A DNA stretch of 36,278 bases. Source: Chitinophagaceae bacterium. Its GTDB lineage: Bacteria; Bacteroidota; Bacteroidia; Chitinophagales; Chitinophagaceae. Below are positions 1 to 7,485 of this stretch, piece after piece; position 1 is the first letter of the stretch; every line of letters begins with the position of its first letter. The stretch lies in the NCBI GenBank assembly GCA_020403425.1, contig JADBXR010000028.1, positions 1-36,278 on the forward strand, given 5' to 3'. Made by a program: the position numbers and the translations under genes. Under the pieces are notes generated by a model. The model worked only from the letters and a program-made list of their open reading frames with translations. It made no database searches and was not told the origin of the DNA.

Positions 1-6
1 ACAATA

Positions 7-134
7 CCGTAAAGCTAAATCAGTACTATTGTAAAACACTGTAAAGCTTATTTAGTGCTATCGCTAAATACTGTAAAGTCCTCGTAGTAATTTGATCCTC
101 AACTGTAAAGTTTTTTCAGTACAAGACACCCGGG
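7..134. repeat. Four tandem 32-bp repeats (CTGTAAAG-N7-AGTA type)
   Basis: The octamer CTGTAAAG (CCGTAAAG in the first copy) starts at 7, 39, 71 and 103, exactly 32 bp apart. A second conserved block, AGTACTAT/AGTGCTAT or a decayed form, begins 15 nt into each unit (22, 54, 86, 118). The rest of each unit is AT-rich and not conserved. The period is not a multiple of three and the octamer contains TAA, so the array is not a protein repeat. It is close to three helical turns, as expected for protein sites on one DNA face. It may continue upstream of the window, and the last copy overlaps the putative start of the next gene. Confidence 0.75.
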
Positions 135-460
135 CCTGTCCTGTGACCGTTCTTCAGCCGAACCCTGTTTTTGATACCCTGAACGCGCAAAAAGCCCTGC
201 TGCTGTATAAAACAAAATATCGCAAGCAACTGATCGAGAAACTGGGTGTCAATGGCAGACAGGCCGATATGCTGCTGGAAATAGAAGTATGGAAACAAAA
301 AGAAGCTGCGACCATTGCCACTATTCCGGAAGCTGATTTCAACCGTATCCGCAAAACGGTAGCCATGTACGCAGAGAGGCAACGGAGATGGAAAGTAGTG
401 GGTATTGGTGAAGAACAATTTGAACCAATGACCCAGTTCTTTAGTCAGAACACCCTTTGA
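92..460 (+). CDS. Hypothetical protein, about 100-122 aa
   Basis: I do not recognise this family. The frame runs from a TTG at 92 to a TGA at 458-460, with an in-frame stop at 74-76. The first 14 codons lie inside the 32-bp repeat array, so the real start may be the GTG at 143 (giving about 105 aa). From about residue 20 the codon usage looks like the neighbouring genes, which supports a real gene. The product is basic and helical looking, rich in Lys, Gln and Glu, with no signal peptide or membrane segment and no recognised catalytic motif. It ends just before a strong terminator shared with convergent accC. It could also be the 3' part of a gene disrupted upstream. Confidence 0.55.
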   Translation: MILNCKVFSVQDTRACPVTVLQPNPVFDTLNAQKALLLYKTKYRKQLIEKLGVNGRQADMLLEIEVWKQKEAATIATIPEADFNRIRKTVAMYAERQRRWKVVGIGEEQFEPMTQFFSQNTL

Positions 461-477
461 ACAAATCATTATAAAAG

Positions 478-508
478 CAAAAGCCCCATTTTTTTAATGG
501 GGCTTTTG
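478..508. terminator. Bidirectional terminator between the 122-aa gene and accC
   Basis: A 13-bp perfect stem (478-490 with 496-508, core GCCCC/GGGGC) has a 5-nt T loop and A/T tracts on both flanks. It lies between two convergent genes and can serve both. Confidence 0.9.
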
Positions 509-509
509 T

Positions 510-1847
510 TTATTTCATCTTGAATGATTCGAGAAACTTGGTGGTGAAGTTCCCTTTCCGGAAATCCTCGTTCTGCATCAGCTGCAGGTGGAACGGAATG
601 GTGGTCTTCACCCCTTCGATCACATATTCGCTCAGTGCCCGATACATGGTATCGATGGCTTCTTCACGGGTCTGTGCCACGGTGATCAGTTTACCGATCA
701 TGGAATCGTAATACGGCGGGATCACGTAACCGGCATATACATGGCTATCTACGCGAACACCATGTCCGCCCGGCGTATGCAATACAGTGATCTTACCGGG
801 TGACGGGCGGAAATCGTTATACGGGTCTTCGGCGTTGATGCGGCACTCGATGGCATGCATCTGGGGCTCATAGTTCCTGCCGGAGATCTTTTCGCCCATG
901 GCGATCTTGATCTGCTCTTTGATCAGGTCAAAACTCACCACTTCCTCCGTAACGCAGTGTTCTACCTGGATACGGGTATTCATTTCCATGAAGTAGAAGT
1001 TGCGGTGCTTATCTACCAGGAACTCGATGGTTCCCACACTTTCGTAATTGATGGCTTTGGCCGCTTTGATGGCCGCTTCTCCCATTCTCTGGCGCAGTTC
1101 CGGCGTCATGAACGGAGAAGGTGATTCTTCTACCAGTTTCTGGTGACGGCGCTGGATGGAACAGTCGCGCTCGCTCAAATGACAAACATTACCATACTGG
1201 TCACCAGCTACCTGTATCTCAATATGTCGGGGTTCTTCCACGAACTTCTCCATATAGATACCATCGTTCTTGAACGATGCGGCAGCTTCCTGTTTGGCCG
1301 TGCTGTAGGCTTTCTCAATATCATCTTCGTTCCATACCACACGCATCCCTTTACCACCGCCACCTGCAGTTGCTTTCAGGATCACGGGATACCCCACTTC
1401 CTTGGCAAGCGATTTGGCCTGTTCTACGCTTTCCAGCAAACCTTCTCCCCCTGGTACCACAGGTACACCGGCACGGATCATCGTGTCCTTGGCGGTGATC
1501 TTATCCCCCATCTTATTGATCATCTCCGGCGTAGGACCGATGAACTTGATACCATGATCGGCACAGATCTGTGAGAACTTGGCATTTTCAGCCAGGAACC
1601 CGTAACCGGGGTGCACGGCATCTGCATTGGTGATCTCTGCAGCGGCCATGATATGTGGAATATTGAGGTAAGAATCTGAACTGGCGGGTTTACCGATACA
1701 AACGGCCTCATCGGCAAATTTTACGTGGAGACTGTCCTTATCGGCTGTAGAATACACGGCAACCGTTTTGATACCCATCTCACGACAGGTGCGGATCACA
1801 CGGAGTGCGATCTCCCCCCTGTTGGCAATTAATATCTTCTTAAACAT
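510..1847 (-). CDS. accC: Acetyl-CoA carboxylase, biotin carboxylase subunit
   Basis: This 445-aa protein carries out the ATP-dependent carboxylation of biotin on AccB, the first half-reaction of acetyl-CoA carboxylase, which makes malonyl-CoA for fatty acid synthesis in the cytoplasm. The N-terminal domain starts [18 protein letters not shown]. The ATP-grasp domain carries the glycine-rich loop GGGGKGMR near residue 165 and the [10 protein letters not shown] motif near 290. The biotin carboxylase C-terminal domain follows. Length matches the stand-alone subunit, and the ATG at 1845-1847 fits the conserved start. It lies 117 bp downstream of accB on the same strand, the usual accB-accC order. 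The gap holds an inverted repeat but no clear promoter, so co-transcription is likely. The accA and accD genes are not in the window. Confidence 0.97.
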   Translation of the reverse strand: MFKKILIANRGEIALRVIRTCREMGIKTVAVYSTADKDSLHVKFADEAVCIGKPASSDSYLNIPHIMAAAEITNADAVHPGYGFLAENAKFSQICADHGIKFIGPTPEMINKMGDKITAKDTMIRAGVPVVPGGEGLLESVEQAKSLAKEVGYPVILKATAGGGGKGMRVVWNEDDIEKAYSTAKQEAAASFKNDGIYMEKFVEEPRHIEIQVAGDQYGNVCHLSERDCSIQRRHQKLVEESPSPFMTPELRQRMGEAAIKAAKAINYESVGTIEFLVDKHRNFYFMEMNTRIQVEHCVTEEVVSFDLIKEQIKIAMGEKISGRNYEPQMHAIECRINAEDPYNDFRPSPGKITVLHTPGGHGVRVDSHVYAGYVIPPYYDSMIGKLITVAQTREEAIDTMYRALSEYVIEGVKTTIPFHLQLMQNEDFRKGNFTTKFLESFKMK

Positions 1848-1861
1848 CCTGTGAATTTAGA

Positions 1862-1945
1862 ATTTGAAAATTTGAAAATGGGAAAATGCACGGCTGATCT
1901 GAAAAATTTGCAAATAAGGCAGTCCTCATTTTCAAATTGTCAAAT
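1862..1945. repeat. Intergenic inverted repeat made of AAATTTG-type short repeats
   Basis: The 19-nt left arm (1862-1880, two ATTTGAAA units) matches the reverse complement of the right arm (1927-1945) at 18 of 19 positions, with a 46-nt spacer. A GAAAATGGG/CCCCATTTTC pair gives an alternative pairing. It lies between accB and accC and has no coding potential. Confidence 0.75.
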
Positions 1946-1964
1946 CGCCCCATTTTCGAATGAT

Positions 1965-2444
1965 CTACGCGGGTTCTACCAGGAATAAAGGCTGATCGTA
2001 CTCTACCGGGCTGGCATCTTCCACCAATACTTTTACAATGGTTCCTTTGATCTCTGATTCGATCTCGTTAAAGAGTTTCATGGCTTCAATGATGCAAACC
2101 ACTTTACCCGGTGCGATCTCTGTACCTACTTCTGCCAGGATGGGTTTATCCGGTGCAGAACGACGGTAGAAGGTTCCGATCATCGGGCTTTTGATGGTTA
2201 CCAGGTTATCGGCCTTAGGAGCCGCAGCCGCCGGAGCCGGTGCTGCCGGAGCGGCAGCGGGAGCCGCCACAGGAACTGCCTGGGGAGCCGTAGTGAATAC
2301 CTGCTGGGGAGCAGCTGCCACGGTCACCACCTGTTCCTCTTTCTGTTTGATGGTCACCTTACCATCTTTGTCTTCTATACTTATCTCACCAATGTTACTT
2401 TTATTGATGATTTTGATCAGTTCGTGAATTTGCTTTAAGTCCAT
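1965..2444 (-). CDS. accB: Acetyl-CoA carboxylase, biotin carboxyl carrier protein
   Basis: This 159-aa protein carries the biotin that shuttles CO2 from AccC to the carboxyltransferase. The C-terminal biotinyl domain contains EAMKLFNEIE, whose lysine (about residue 123) is the biotinylation site. An Ala/Pro-rich linker (about residues 44-78) separates it from an N-terminal helical segment beginning MDLKQIHELIKII. A longer reading from a TTG at 2451-2453 adds only three residues; the ATG at 2442-2444 matches the family N-terminus and is preferred. It lies upstream of accC on the same strand. A terminator separates it from efp, so it probably has its own promoter between 2445 and 2583, although no perfect TAnnTTTG was found there. 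Confidence 0.96.
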   Translation of the reverse strand: MDLKQIHELIKIINKSNIGEISIEDKDGKVTIKQKEEQVVTVAAAPQQVFTTAPQAVPVAAPAAAPAAPAPAAAAPKADNLVTIKSPMIGTFYRRSAPDKPILAEVGTEIAPGKVVCIIEAMKLFNEIESEIKGTIVKVLVEDASPVEYDQPLFLVEPA

Positions 2445-2583
2445 AAATGGCAAGTTTTAGGGGTAAAAACAGTGATTTTTACTCAAATAGAGGGGCAAAA
2501 TAGCCCTTTTTTGACAAAATTGGGTATTTTCTTTATTTCCGGGTTTGTCTGTTTCCTGCCTATCAGGACTGGCCCGAAGGGCT

Positions 2584-2607
2584 AAAAAAGGACAGCCTGG
2601 GCTGTCC
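2584..2607 (-). terminator. Terminator downstream of efp
   Basis: A GGACAGC/GCTGTCC stem (2590-2607) with a 4-nt loop is followed on the minus strand by six T (A at 2584-2589). It lies about 50 bp after the efp stop and separates efp from accB. Confidence 0.85.
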
Positions 2608-2655
2608 TAATAGTATGGAAAATTGTCTGACCGGCCGGAACGGTCCGCCAGAATC

Positions 2656-3228
2656 TTATTTTTCCTCTTTTACACGCTCCACATAAGAACCGTCCTTGGT
2701 ATTCACGCGGATCAATTCTCCGTCTTCCACAAACAGGGGAACCATCACGGTTGCGCCTGTTTCCACGGTGGCTGCTTTCAGGGCGCGGGTAGCGGTGTCG
2801 CCTCTCAGGCCTGGCTCACAATAGGTGATCTTGACCACGATCTTCTCCGGCAGTTCCGCACCAATGGGCTGCTCGGTCTCGGTGTTGATGAACACGAATA
2901 CTTCCGCTCCCTCCATCAGGAACTGTGGGGACTCGATCATTTCCTCACCCAAAGCGATCTGCTCAAAGGTTTCATTGTTCATGAGGTTATAGCCGGTATC
3001 GTCTTTATATAAGAACTGGAAAGCTTTTTTCTCTACACGAACGGGGAAGATATTCTCTCCACTGTTCCAGGTCTTTTCAATTGAACGTTTGTTGTCAACG
3101 CCTTTTAATTTGGCCCACACTTTTGCAGCGGCACGGGCTGTTTTGTTCTCTCCAAATTCCACTACAGAATATAAACTGCCGTCTAATTTCAGGATCATAC
3201 CACGGCTGATGTCGGATGTTGTTGCCAT
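2656..3228 (-). CDS. efp: Elongation factor P with a non-canonical tip loop
   Basis: This 190-aa protein is the ribosome-binding factor that relieves stalling at consecutive prolines. All three OB-like domains are present: the N-terminal KOW-like domain (1-65), a middle domain, and a C-terminal domain ending with the family GDTATRALKAATVETGA block (about 144-160) and YVERVKEE. The length is normal. The unusual feature is the domain I tip loop. Where most EF-Ps have PGKG with a modified Lys or Arg at the tip, this one reads GENKTARAAAKVWAKLK (26-42), which lacks PGKG and is about two residues longer by simple alignment. I believe relatives share this, but cannot check it here. A good TAnnTTTG promoter lies upstream. 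Confidence 0.95.
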   Translation of the reverse strand: MATTSDISRGMILKLDGSLYSVVEFGENKTARAAAKVWAKLKGVDNKRSIEKTWNSGENIFPVRVEKKAFQFLYKDDTGYNLMNNETFEQIALGEEMIESPQFLMEGAEVFVFINTETEQPIGAELPEKIVVKITYCEPGLRGDTATRALKAATVETGATVMVPLFVEDGELIRVNTKDGSYVERVKEEK

Positions 3229-3267
3229 TGTGTTTGTTTTTTAATGAATTGTCCTCTCAGACAGGCG

Positions 3268-3296
3268 CAAAAGTAGGGATTGGCGGCCAAAAACAA
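3268..3296 (-). promoter_or_regulatory. efp promoter with TACTTTTG -7 element
   Basis: On the minus strand the -7 element TACTTTTG (3268-3275) matches TAnnTTTG perfectly. A TTG at 3294-3296 lies 18 nt upstream as the -33 element. The predicted leader is about 30 nt. An 8-bp-arm palindrome (3291-3308) covers the -33 element. Confidence 0.65.
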
Positions 3297-3457
3297 GCAA
3301 GCTTGTTTGGGGAAAGTTCACTGCCCTAACCCCATGATCCCCCCGAATACACAGCCCTTTCAGGGTCCTTCCTGAGCATTGGCGATCAAAATTCCACTTC
3401 GGGATAGGCTGCAATCTGCCAGATGGGAGTATCTACCTACACAGATAACCACACCTT

Positions 3458-5737
3458 ATGAAAACAACTCTACGCCTTGTTTTGATCCTTTTTCTCCTGC
3501 TTGGCACAGGTCACTCACTGGCCAACACCGTGATCGTAAAAGGAACCCTGAAAGACGCCGCCAACCTTCCTGTAGCCAATAAAAGAGTGAATATCTACAG
3601 TATTGACAGCACCAATGGTGGCTGCGCACTGGTACATACCACAATGAGCAATCCCAACGGTTACTATACCGACACCCTCACCTGCAACGGGGATATCCGT
3701 AAGCTCCTGATACAGGTGGAGAACTGCGATGGCACCATCCTGCAACGTGATCCCGCTATAGGTACCAGCAACCTGGTCGAGATCAATTTTGTGCTTTGCG
3801 CCAACAAACCAGCACCCGTTTGCAAAGCCGCATTCTCCTATACCTCCGTTGCAACCGGCATCAAATTCAACGGAGCAGGCGCTTCAGCATCTTTGGGGGA
3901 CAGCATCATCGGTCGCACCTGGACCTTTGGAGACAGCAGTGCCGCCCTTACTGGCAACCGGATGGACCCTACACATATCTATGCCAAGCCTGGTATTTAT
4001 ACGGCCTGCCTCACCATTACCACCAGACTGGGTTGCCAGAGTAGTTATTGTCAACAGGTGGTCTTCACGCCGGCTTCCAACGATTGCCGGGCCGTTGCCG
4101 CCATCACCGTTGAAAAACTGGCTCCCAGGAAATTCCGTTTCAACAGCAGCCAGAGCAGTACCTTACTGGGAGACAGCATTTTCCAGCGCATCTGGAAATT
4201 CGGCGACGGCAACTCGCTTGACGGCAACCTGGTAAATCCCCTGAAAGAATTCCGCGACACAGGTAACTATACCGTTTGCCTGAGTATCCGTACGGTAAAA
4301 GGCTGCGAAAAACAGATCTGTATCAACCTGCTGGTAAAAGACAGCCTCCCCGGCACAACAGTTCCGCCTACCAATTGTAAGGCACAGTTCGGTTTTGCCA
4401 TTGAAGGCAGAACGGTCAGATTCAATAGTGCCAATTCCTATGCAGGAAATGGCAGCGACAGTATCACCGGACGCAGCTGGGTATTCGGAGATGGTTCTGC
4501 CCCATTGAGCGGTAACCGGGTAGATCCATCGCACAGTTACAACAAGGCTGGCAGGTACACGGCCTGCCTATACATCAAAACCAACAATGGTTGCGAAAGC
4601 AAGACCTGCCTGGAATTCGAGATCAAAGACAGTACTGCCATACCTGCTACCTGTAAAGCCTATTTCACCTGGAGCACAGAGGGGTCGGTGGTCATGTTCA
4701 ACAGTACAGGATCCAAAGCCGCTGGTGATGATGACAGCATCATCAGTCGCACCTGGTATTATGCAGACAGCACCACTTCCGTATCGCTGGGAGGCAATGT
4801 GGTCAGTCCTTCGTATCCGTATTCTGTACCCGGTTCGTATACGGTATATCTTGTCATCAAGACCAAAGCGGGCTGTGAAAGCAAATACGCTGCTGTTGTG
4901 GTGATCAAACCGCAAGTGATGGCCGAAGGTTGTAAGGCCCTGTTCAAATACAGCGTGCAGAACAATACAGCATATTTCAACAGCGGATCATCGAAAGGCG
5001 CTACCCTTACCGACAGTATCATCAGCCGTACCTGGTTCTTTGGCGACAGTTCTTCGGCATTGCAAGGCAATCGTCTGGATCCATCACATGTGTATAGCAA
5101 ACCGGGTAAATATCTTGTCAAACTGTACATCAAAACCCAGAGTGGTTGCGAAAGCAAATATTTCGATACGATCACCATCAGGCCGGTCAACTGTTCGGTA
5201 GATGTGAAGTTCACAGCGGAACGGGTCAGCCTGAAAAAAGTGGCGTTCAACAGCAGCCAGAGCAGGGTCCTGTCCGGCGACAGTATTATTCAGCGGGTAT
5301 GGAAGTTCGGCGACAACACGATCCTTTCAGGTAACGAGGCCTCAACGGTGAAAGAGTTCCCTTTACTGGGGGCCTATACCACCTGCCTGCAGGTAAAATC
5401 GCTGAATGGCTGTGAGGCGACCGCCTGTAAACAGGTAGTGATCGGAGATACCCTGAATACGCCACAGTCGAGCGTGGATTATATCAAGATCATCCAGATC
5501 AACCCCAATCCTGTGATCACCCGGATGATGGCCACCCTCTATAGCCGCAACAGCAATGTGGAAGCAGAGATCACCGTTTTTGATATTTACGGAGTGGCCA
5601 AGATCAGGCTGAAGAGAATTCTGCAACAGGGCAACAACCAGGTAGAGATGGGCTGTGAATCATTGTACCAGGGACCTTATTTCCTGAAAGTGACCACCAA
5701 AACGGGCAAGGACAGCAAACTGTTCTATAAGCTGTAG
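3458..5737 (+). CDS. Secreted six-PKD-domain protein with T9SS C-terminal sorting domain
   Basis: A 759-aa surface or secreted protein. Residues 1-22 are a signal peptide ending SLA. Residues 24-115 look like a carboxypeptidase-regulatory/CNA-B type beta domain (VKGTLKDAANLPVANKRVNI). Six PKD modules follow at about 122-204, 210-294, 307-391, 399-484, 491-575 and 579-662, most with the FGD signature. Each begins near a Cys and most end with a GC-x4/5-C pair, suggesting disulfides. Residues 673-759 are a type A T9SS sorting domain (NPNPV start, DIYG, final beta strand KLFYKL), which would be removed on secretion. No catalytic domain is present, so a structural, adhesive or ligand-binding role is inferred. 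The gene is monocistronic with a terminator. The modules fall into two subtypes in the order A-B-A-A-A-B. Confidence 0.9.
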   Translation: MKTTLRLVLILFLLLGTGHSLANTVIVKGTLKDAANLPVANKRVNIYSIDSTNGGCALVHTTMSNPNGYYTDTLTCNGDIRKLLIQVENCDGTILQRDPAIGTSNLVEINFVLCANKPAPVCKAAFSYTSVATGIKFNGAGASASLGDSIIGRTWTFGDSSAALTGNRMDPTHIYAKPGIYTACLTITTRLGCQSSYCQQVVFTPASNDCRAVAAITVEKLAPRKFRFNSSQSSTLLGDSIFQRIWKFGDGNSLDGNLVNPLKEFRDTGNYTVCLSIRTVKGCEKQICINLLVKDSLPGTTVPPTNCKAQFGFAIEGRTVRFNSANSYAGNGSDSITGRSWVFGDGSAPLSGNRVDPSHSYNKAGRYTACLYIKTNNGCESKTCLEFEIKDSTAIPATCKAYFTWSTEGSVVMFNSTGSKAAGDDDSIISRTWYYADSTTSVSLGGNVVSPSYPYSVPGSYTVYLVIKTKAGCESKYAAVVVIKPQVMAEGCKALFKYSVQNNTAYFNSGSSKGATLTDSIISRTWFFGDSSSALQGNRLDPSHVYSKPGKYLVKLYIKTQSGCESKYFDTITIRPVNCSVDVKFTAERVSLKKVAFNSSQSRVLSGDSIIQRVWKFGDNTILSGNEASTVKEFPLLGAYTTCLQVKSLNGCEATACKQVVIGDTLNTPQSSVDYIKIIQINPNPVITRMMATLYSRNSNVEAEITVFDIYGVAKIRLKRILQQGNNQVEMGCESLYQGPYFLKVTTKTGKDSKLFYKL

Positions 5738-5761
5738 GTGCCGTTAGATCAGCGTATATAA

Positions 5762-5793
5762 TAACCGGGTGGCCATGCCCGGTTACCATTTTT
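5762..5793 (+). terminator. Terminator after the PKD gene
   Basis: An 8-bp stem TAACCGGG/CCCGGTTA (5762-5769 with 5778-5785) with an 8-nt loop is followed by CCATTTTT. It lies 25 bp after the stop. Confidence 0.8.
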
Positions 5794-5885
5794 ATTTGTT
5801 AAGATAAATACAAAAGGATCTGACCAGTAAACCCTTCAGGCATAATCCGGTCTGATATTCATTATCAACTCATAAAAAAAACATC

Positions 5886-6173
5886 ATGAAAAAGATCCTG
5901 TTTGCTTCTGTTGCATCCTTACTGATGGCTGCAACTGCCATGGCCCAGGCCAAAGCCCCAACCCCTAAAAATGCCGCAACAGAAAAAAATGCGCCCGGAA
6001 AGGAAAAAAGCCAGCACCACAAGGAAATGAAAGAAGCTGAAAAAGCCACAGCAAAAACCAATCATGCCGAAAAGAAAGAGGCAAAAGAGGAAGCCAAGGA
6101 ACAAAAGAACGCTGCCAAAGCTTCTGCAAAAAAAGCAGAGAAGGAAACACCAAAAGAGAAGAAACACAAATAA
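5886..6173 (+). CDS. Small exported Lys/Ala/Glu-rich protein
   Basis: A 95-aa protein with a clear signal peptide (MKKILFASVASLLMAATAMA, cleavage before QA). The mature 75 residues are almost all Lys, Ala, Glu, Thr, Asn and His, so the chain should be disordered or helical and highly charged, with a net positive charge. No family is recognised. Similar low-complexity secreted proteins occur in Bacteroidota, but their role is unknown to me. The gene has its own strong terminator and sits between the PKD gene and sucD. The frame is supported by the signal peptide. The long opposite-strand frames over this stretch are by-products of the A-rich composition. Confidence 0.75.
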   Translation: MKKILFASVASLLMAATAMAQAKAPTPKNAATEKNAPGKEKSQHHKEMKEAEKATAKTNHAEKKEAKEEAKEQKNAAKASAKKAEKETPKEKKHK

Positions 6174-6184
6174 CCACTATCCCA

Positions 6185-6217
6185 TAAGCGCCGGATCAGA
6201 TCCGGCGCTTATTTTTT
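6185..6217 (+). terminator. Terminator after the Lys-rich gene
   Basis: A 12-bp perfect stem TAAGCGCCGGAT/ATCCGGCGCTTA (6185-6196 with 6200-6211) with a CAG loop is followed by six T. Confidence 0.93.
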
Positions 6218-6375
6218 ATCCCTTCGCATCCCGGTGCAGGGTTTCGGAAATGCCGCCCCGGATCTTCGTTCCCGTCACCCTCCTTTTTTACAGAAAAAAC
6301 CTAGCCTTTCGGGCTTCCCCGCAAAAAATCAACAAAGTTTAGCCTTCAAATAAGGTCGCCTTGGCTGTTTTAACC

Positions 6376-6383
6376 TATTTTTG
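6376..6383 (+). promoter_or_regulatory. sucD promoter -7 element
   Basis: TATTTTTG matches TAnnTTTG exactly and lies 33 bp before the sucD ATG. The -33 element is not convincing: the nearest TTG is only 12 nt upstream. The stretch 6218-6375 holds nothing else recognisable. Confidence 0.55.
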
Positions 6384-6416
6384 CCGCGAATTTCAAAACC
6401 ACAGAAATAATTTCCC

Positions 6417-7289
6417 ATGGCAGTATTAGTAAATAAAAACTCGAAGATCATTGTTCAGGGTTTTACCGGTACAGAAGGAACCTTCCATGCAACCCAGATG
6501 ATTGAATATGGAACCAACGTAGTGGGCGGCGTTACCCCAAACAAGGGCGGAACCATGCACCTCGACAAACCCGTATTCAACACAGTGGCCGATGCCGTTA
6601 AACAGACAGGTGCGGATGTAAGTATCATTTTCGTTCCGCCGGCTTTCGCAGCTGATGCCATCATGGAAGCTACCGACGCAGGTATTGCGCTGGTGGTATG
6701 TATCACAGAAGGTATTCCTGTGCAGGATATGGTAAAAGTGAAGAACTACCTGCTGGGTAAAAATACAAGACTGGTTGGACCTAACTGTCCGGGCGTTATC
6801 ACTGCCGGCGAAGCGAAAGTGGGTATCATGCCCGGCTTCATCTTCAAACCCGGCCGTATCGGTATCGTTTCAAAAAGCGGAACCCTTACTTATGAGGCTG
6901 CCGACCAGGTGGTGAAGGCCGGTCTGGGTATCAGTACAGCTATCGGTATCGGTGGCGACCCCATCATCGGAACGCCTACCAAAGAGGCAGTGGAACTGCT
7001 GATGAACGATCCTGAAACCGACGGTATCATCATGATCGGTGAGATCGGAGGTAGCATGGAGGCTGATGCAGCCCGCTGGATCAAGGATAACAAAAGAAAA
7101 CCTGTTGTAGGTTTCATTGCCGGCCAGACAGCGCCTCCCGGACGCCGTATGGGACATGCCGGAGCCATCATTGGCGGTGCCGATGATACCGCTGCCGCTA
7201 AGATGAAAATCATGGCGGAATGCGGCATTGAAGTAGTAGCCAGCCCTGCCGATATCGGTATCACCATGGCTGCTGCCCTGAAAAAATAA
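6417..7289 (+). CDS. sucD: Succinate-CoA ligase (ADP-forming) subunit alpha
   Basis: The 290-aa alpha subunit of succinyl-CoA synthetase, the TCA-cycle step that converts succinyl-CoA to succinate with ATP formation. The N-terminal CoA-binding Rossmann domain begins near residue 10 ([15 protein letters not shown]). The GPNCPG motif is at 121-126. The ligase domain contains [12 protein letters not shown] with the phosphorylated active-site histidine at H247. Length and domain order are normal. The partner beta subunit gene sucC is not adjacent; the gene stands alone between terminators with its own TAnnTTTG promoter, so the two subunits must be expressed from separate loci. Confidence 0.97.
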   Translation: MAVLVNKNSKIIVQGFTGTEGTFHATQMIEYGTNVVGGVTPNKGGTMHLDKPVFNTVADAVKQTGADVSIIFVPPAFAADAIMEATDAGIALVVCITEGIPVQDMVKVKNYLLGKNTRLVGPNCPGVITAGEAKVGIMPGFIFKPGRIGIVSKSGTLTYEAADQVVKAGLGISTAIGIGGDPIIGTPTKEAVELLMNDPETDGIIMIGEIGGSMEADAARWIKDNKRKPVVGFIAGQTAPPGRRMGHAGAIIGGADDTAAAKMKIMAECGIEVVASPADIGITMAAALKK

Positions 7290-7310
7290 ACGAATACCCG
7301 CTTATATCCG

Positions 7311-7341
7311 AATCCCGGTCAACTTTTGACCGGGATTTTTT
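7311..7341 (+). terminator. sucD terminator
   Basis: A 12-bp perfect stem AATCCCGGTCAA/TTGACCGGGATT (7311-7322 with 7326-7337), 3-nt loop and T-tract follow the sucD stop. Confidence 0.93.
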
Positions 7342-7485
7342 GTGTACATACCATGCATGGGTACAGTACCTTTATGCCACCTCCGGCGATATACAATCTT
7401 TTGTTAATCGACACGAACATGTGTGAATTAATCAGCATGTTTGCATCCTAACCTGAAAGGAATTGTTTCATTGAAACACAGATAC

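Noticed and set aside
1..134. CRISPR array
   Set aside because: Conserved blocks are only 8 bp, the between-block sequence is AT-rich and partly similar, and there are no cas genes.
5919..6177. Leu/Phe-rich minus-strand ORFs opposite the Lys-rich gene, resembling membrane proteins
   Set aside because: They arise because Lys/Glu codons read as Phe/Leu on the other strand; the plus frame has the signal peptide and terminator.
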